A DNA stretch of 64,000 nt from Microbacterium terrae (GTDB lineage Bacteria; Actinomycetota; Actinomycetes; Actinomycetales; Microbacteriaceae): the NCBI RefSeq assembly GCF_017831975.1, contig NZ_JAFDSS010000001.1, positions 1,488,001-1,552,000 of the forward strand. The letters are read 5' to 3'. Shown one piece after another: positions 61,762-64,000 of the stretch. The first letter of the stretch is position 1; each line of letters opens with the position of its first letter. Below the pieces are notes generated by a model. That model was given only the letters and a program-made list of their open reading frames with translations, made no database searches and was not told the origin of the DNA. Position numbers and translations under genes: made by a program.

Positions 61762-62682
61762 ATGCTGGAATCGCTCACCGGGTTCGTCGTGGTGGGCCTG
61801 GCCATCGTCGTCGGCTGGATCATCGGGCGCATCGATCTGCTCGGCGAGCACGCGCGTCCCGTGCTGGCCCGGCTGACGTTCTTCGTGCTCTCGCCGTTCC
61901 TGCTGTTCGTCGTGCTTTCGCAGGCCGACGTGCACAGCCTGTTCTCGGCGCTGCTCCCGGTGTCGGCGATCGCGGCGCTCGTGATCTTCGTCGTGTACGT
62001 GACCGTCGCGAAGCTGCTCTGGCGCCGGTCGGTCGGCGAGACGGTGATCGGGGCGCTCAGCGCCGGGCAGGTGAACTCCAACAACATCGGCATCCCGCTC
62101 TCGCTCTACCTGCTGGGAAGCGCTGCGTACCCCGCACCGGTGATCCTGCTGCAGCTGCTCGTGTTCACGCCGGTCACCATTGCCGTTCTGGATGCCGTCA
62201 CCTCAGGCCGCTCGTCGGTCTGGCGGACGCTCGCGCGCACCGCATCGAACCCGATCGTGCTGGGATCGGTGCTCGGCACGCTCGTCTCGGTGTCGGGTAT
62301 AGACCTGCCGCCGATCGTGCTGGAGCCGGCGAACCTGATCGCCAACGCCTGCGTGCCGATCATGCTGATCAGCTACGGCATCTCGCTGCACGGCCAGCGG
62401 GTGCTCGGCGCATCGGGGCGGCGCCGCGACATCGTGCTCGCGACCACGCTGAAGCTCGTCGCCATGCCGGTGATCGCCTGGGCGGTCGCCGAGTTCGTCT
62501 TCGGGCTGAGCCCGCACGACGTGCTCGTCGTGACGGTGCTCGCCGCCCTGCCGACCGCGCAGAACGTGTTCAACTACTCGCAGCGCTACGGCATCGGCGA
62601 GACGATCTCGCGCGACACCGTGTTCCTCACGACGATCGGATGCGTGCCGGTGCTGCTCGCGATCACGCTCATCCTGGGGTGA
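61762..62682 (+). CDS. AEC-family (auxin efflux carrier-like) transporter
   Basis: 306 residues, about ten membrane segments in two five-helix halves. GQVNSNNIGIPLSLYLLG in the first half and LPTAQNVFNYSQRYG in the second hold the family's broken-helix motifs. Bacterial members carry malate or other carboxylates; the neighbouring divergent Dcu gene supports a carboxylate substrate. Its last 14 bases overlap the convergent DUF6510-like gene. Confidence 0.85.
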   Translation: MLESLTGFVVVGLAIVVGWIIGRIDLLGEHARPVLARLTFFVLSPFLLFVVLSQADVHSLFSALLPVSAIAALVIFVVYVTVAKLLWRRSVGETVIGALSAGQVNSNNIGIPLSLYLLGSAAYPAPVILLQLLVFTPVTIAVLDAVTSGRSSVWRTLARTASNPIVLGSVLGTLVSVSGIDLPPIVLEPANLIANACVPIMLISYGISLHGQRVLGASGRRRDIVLATTLKLVAMPVIAWAVAEFVFGLSPHDVLVVTVLAALPTAQNVFNYSQRYGIGETISRDTVFLTTIGCVPVLLAITLILG

Positions 62683-62962
62683 CCGCAGCTCCGGGAACGT
62701 GGAACCCGCGGATCGCCGCGAGCACGATGCGCACGCCGTCTCCGGTCCGCAGCGCCGTGAAGAGCGTGTGCGTGCACGACCGGCAGCGCACGAGCGCCGC
62801 GACCTCATCGATCTCGACGACGGCGTCGGCGAGCGGCGCCGTGGCCCCGCATCCTCCGCACGTCCCGACGACCGTGGTCACGTCGACCGCGAACACGTCG
62901 CTCAGCAGCCCGGCCAGTGCATTGCCGTCGACGACGGCTCCCGCGATGTCGGCACGCATCAT
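62669..62962 (-). CDS. Small zinc-ribbon-like protein (DUF6510-like)
   Basis: 97 residues. Two cysteine pairs, CGGCGA and CRSC, about 30 residues apart, form a probable zinc ribbon; the N-terminus is MRADIAGAVVDGNALAGLL. ATG 62962 overlaps the stop of the FAD reductase gene (ATGA), so the three minus-strand genes are one unit. Function unknown. Confidence 0.75.
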   Translation of the reverse strand: MMRADIAGAVVDGNALAGLLSDVFAVDVTTVVGTCGGCGATAPLADAVVEIDEVAALVRCRSCTHTLFTALRTGDGVRIVLAAIRGFHVPGAAVTPG

Positions 62963-63684
62963 GCCCCTCCGAATCGTTCGGTCCTGATCCGCGACGGATC
63001 GTGTCCGAGAGCCACCAGGGCGTCGGCGACGGTCTCGACGAACCCCGTCGATCCGCACACGAACACGATCGGCGCGCGATCGGCGGGCCATGCCGCGGCG
63101 GCGATCCGCTCGGCGTCGAGTCGGCCGACGCTCCCCGGCCACCCATCGGGGCCACCGCGGGTGTACGCCCACGTGGTCCCCACTCCCCCGCGCCCGACCC
63201 ACCCATCGAGCTCATCGCGATATATCGCGTCTTCGGGTCGTCGCACGGAGTAGAGCAGACGGACGGATGCCGCCGCCCCGGCATCCGTCGCCGCACGAGC
63301 CATCGCCATCAGCGGCACGATCCCCGAACCGCCGGCGATGAGCTGCACCGGCTCCGCTCCCCCGGGCTCCCACACGAAGTAGCCGCCGAGCGGACCTTTG
63401 ATCTCCAGCTCGTCGCCGGGCTGCGCGTCATGCACGAGGTACGGCGACACCTCGCCGTCGGGAACCTCGTCGATCGCGAGCTCGATCTCGTGCGCCGCAC
63501 CGTAGGAGCCGAGCGAGTAGGACCGGACCGCCTGGTAGCCGTCCTCCGCGGTGAGGCGCACGTCGACATGCTGCCCCGGCCGGCTCCCCGGCCAGTCGTC
63601 GATCGCCACGCGCAGCACGCGGGCCGTCGAGGTCGCCGCCGTCGCGCTCGAGATGCGCGCCGGACGCCACCCGCCGACGCTCAC
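62959..63684 (-). CDS. FAD-binding oxidoreductase (ferredoxin-NADP reductase-like)
   Basis: 241 residues. FAD domain with RSYSLGSY, a linker, and NAD(P) domain with LIAGGSGIVPLMAM and FVCGSTGFVETVADAL, ending in ERFG. No [2Fe-2S] domain. GTG 63684 overlaps the stop of the sulfite-oxidase-like gene (GTGA). It probably supplies or accepts electrons for that molybdoenzyme. Confidence 0.88.
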   Translation of the reverse strand: MSVGGWRPARISSATAATSTARVLRVAIDDWPGSRPGQHVDVRLTAEDGYQAVRSYSLGSYGAAHEIELAIDEVPDGEVSPYLVHDAQPGDELEIKGPLGGYFVWEPGGAEPVQLIAGGSGIVPLMAMARAATDAGAAASVRLLYSVRRPEDAIYRDELDGWVGRGGVGTTWAYTRGGPDGWPGSVGRLDAERIAAAAWPADRAPIVFVCGSTGFVETVADALVALGHDPSRIRTERFGGA

Positions 63685-64000
63685 CAGTACCGCTCCTCCG
63701 TCCACGGATCGCCGTGCATGTGGTAGCCGTTCTGCTCCCAGAACCCCGGCTCGTCCTCGTCCATCAGCACGAGGCCGCGCACCCATTTCGCGCTCTTCCA
63801 GAAGTAGAGGTGGGGCACCAGCAGCCGCGCCGGGCCGCCGTGCTCGGGATCGAGCGGCTCGCCGTCGAACTCGAACGCGACCCATGCCTTCCCGCCGAGG
63901 AGGTCCTCCATCGGCAGATTGGTGGTGTACCCGCCGTAGGAGTGCACCATCGCGTAGCCGGCATCCGACTCGACCGATTCCATCAGCGTGTCGAGCGACA
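63681..64000 (-). CDS. Sulfite-oxidase-like molybdopterin oxidoreductase, 5' part outside window
   Basis: 106 C-terminal residues visible; the frame runs past the window end (SLDTLMESV at the edge). YAMVHSYGGYTTNLP, EDLLGGKAWVAFEFDGEPL and the HGGPARLLVPHLYFWKSAKWV region match the C-terminal part of sulfite-oxidase/YedY-like enzymes. The cofactor cysteine lies upstream and cannot be seen. Operon partner of the FAD reductase. Confidence 0.85.
   Translation of the reverse strand, partial: SLDTLMESVESDAGYAMVHSYGGYTTNLPMEDLLGGKAWVAFEFDGEPLDPEHGGPARLLVPHLYFWKSAKWVRGLVLMDEDEPGFWEQNGYHMHGDPWTEERYW

Overview
The window is about 70% GC, gene-dense, and rich in ATGA/GTGA start-stop overlaps. Gene order (pyrR-pyrB-pyrC-carA-carB-pyrF-gmk-rpoZ-metK-priA-fmt-rsmB, then rpe-hisE-hisG-hisF-hisI, then trpC-trpB-trpA-lgt-gltB-gltD-pyk, then pdtaR-polA) is that of a high-GC actinobacterial chromosome. 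Palindromic GTTGAGCGAG...CGAAAC elements and the HGxxPAAW and DUF6458-type small membrane proteins fit Microbacteriaceae, most likely Microbacterium or a close relative. This genus call is an inference.

Layout. 1-5.0 kb: the 3' part of a SNF2 helicase gene, a metallo-beta-lactamase/Rieske protein and a DoxX-like membrane protein. 5.0-20.7 kb: a pyrimidine operon led by pyrR with a PyrR RNA-binding leader, continuing through an mIHF-Gmk fusion gene, rpoZ, metK, helicase-dead priA, fmt and rsmB. 20.7-25.6 kb: glutaminase-STAS (minus strand), divergent from rpe, then hisE, hisG, hisF, hisI and a trp-associated membrane gene. 25.7-30.8 kb: one very large gene for a secreted protein built from five Ig-like repeats, about three and a quarter nearly identical 241-residue beta-helix-like repeats and a C-terminal cutinase-like esterase. 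It sits between the his/trp genes and trpC. 30.9-42.6 kb: HGxxPAAW protein, trpCBA, lgt, gltBD and pyk. 42.6-48.8 kb: SHOCT protein, tRNA-Leu(CAA), pdtaR, a thioesterase, polA and a DUF885 protein. 48.8-64.0 kb: mostly single-gene or small accessory units (phosphoribosyltransferase, LLM oxidoreductase, two MFS transporters, GDSL hydrolase, psuG-psuK, GNAT, a Dcu transporter with an M20 peptidase and an APH kinase, an AEC transporter, and a FAD reductase/sulfite-oxidase-like cluster cut by the window end).

How the genes fit together: pyrR to pyrF supplies most of UMP synthesis, and gmk, rpoZ, metK, priA, fmt and rsmB follow as growth genes. The his and trp genes are adjacent as in other actinobacteria, but trpE is not at its usual place. 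gltBD assimilates ammonium. Most of the single-gene units share one promoter geometry: a TANNNT-like -10 box ending 7-8 bases before an ATG or GTG with no Shine-Dalgarno sequence. This indicates leaderless mRNAs and decides several start codons.

Most unusual items: the Ig/beta-helix/cutinase protein with its nearly identical internal repeats, the mIHF-Gmk fusion, the palindromic elements (one inside the carA reading frame, another expanded into a tandem array), and the overlapping divergent -10 boxes between glsA and rpe. There is no CRISPR array, transposase or prophage in the window, and no gap longer than about 230 bases without a gene. I found no clear defence or biosynthetic system.
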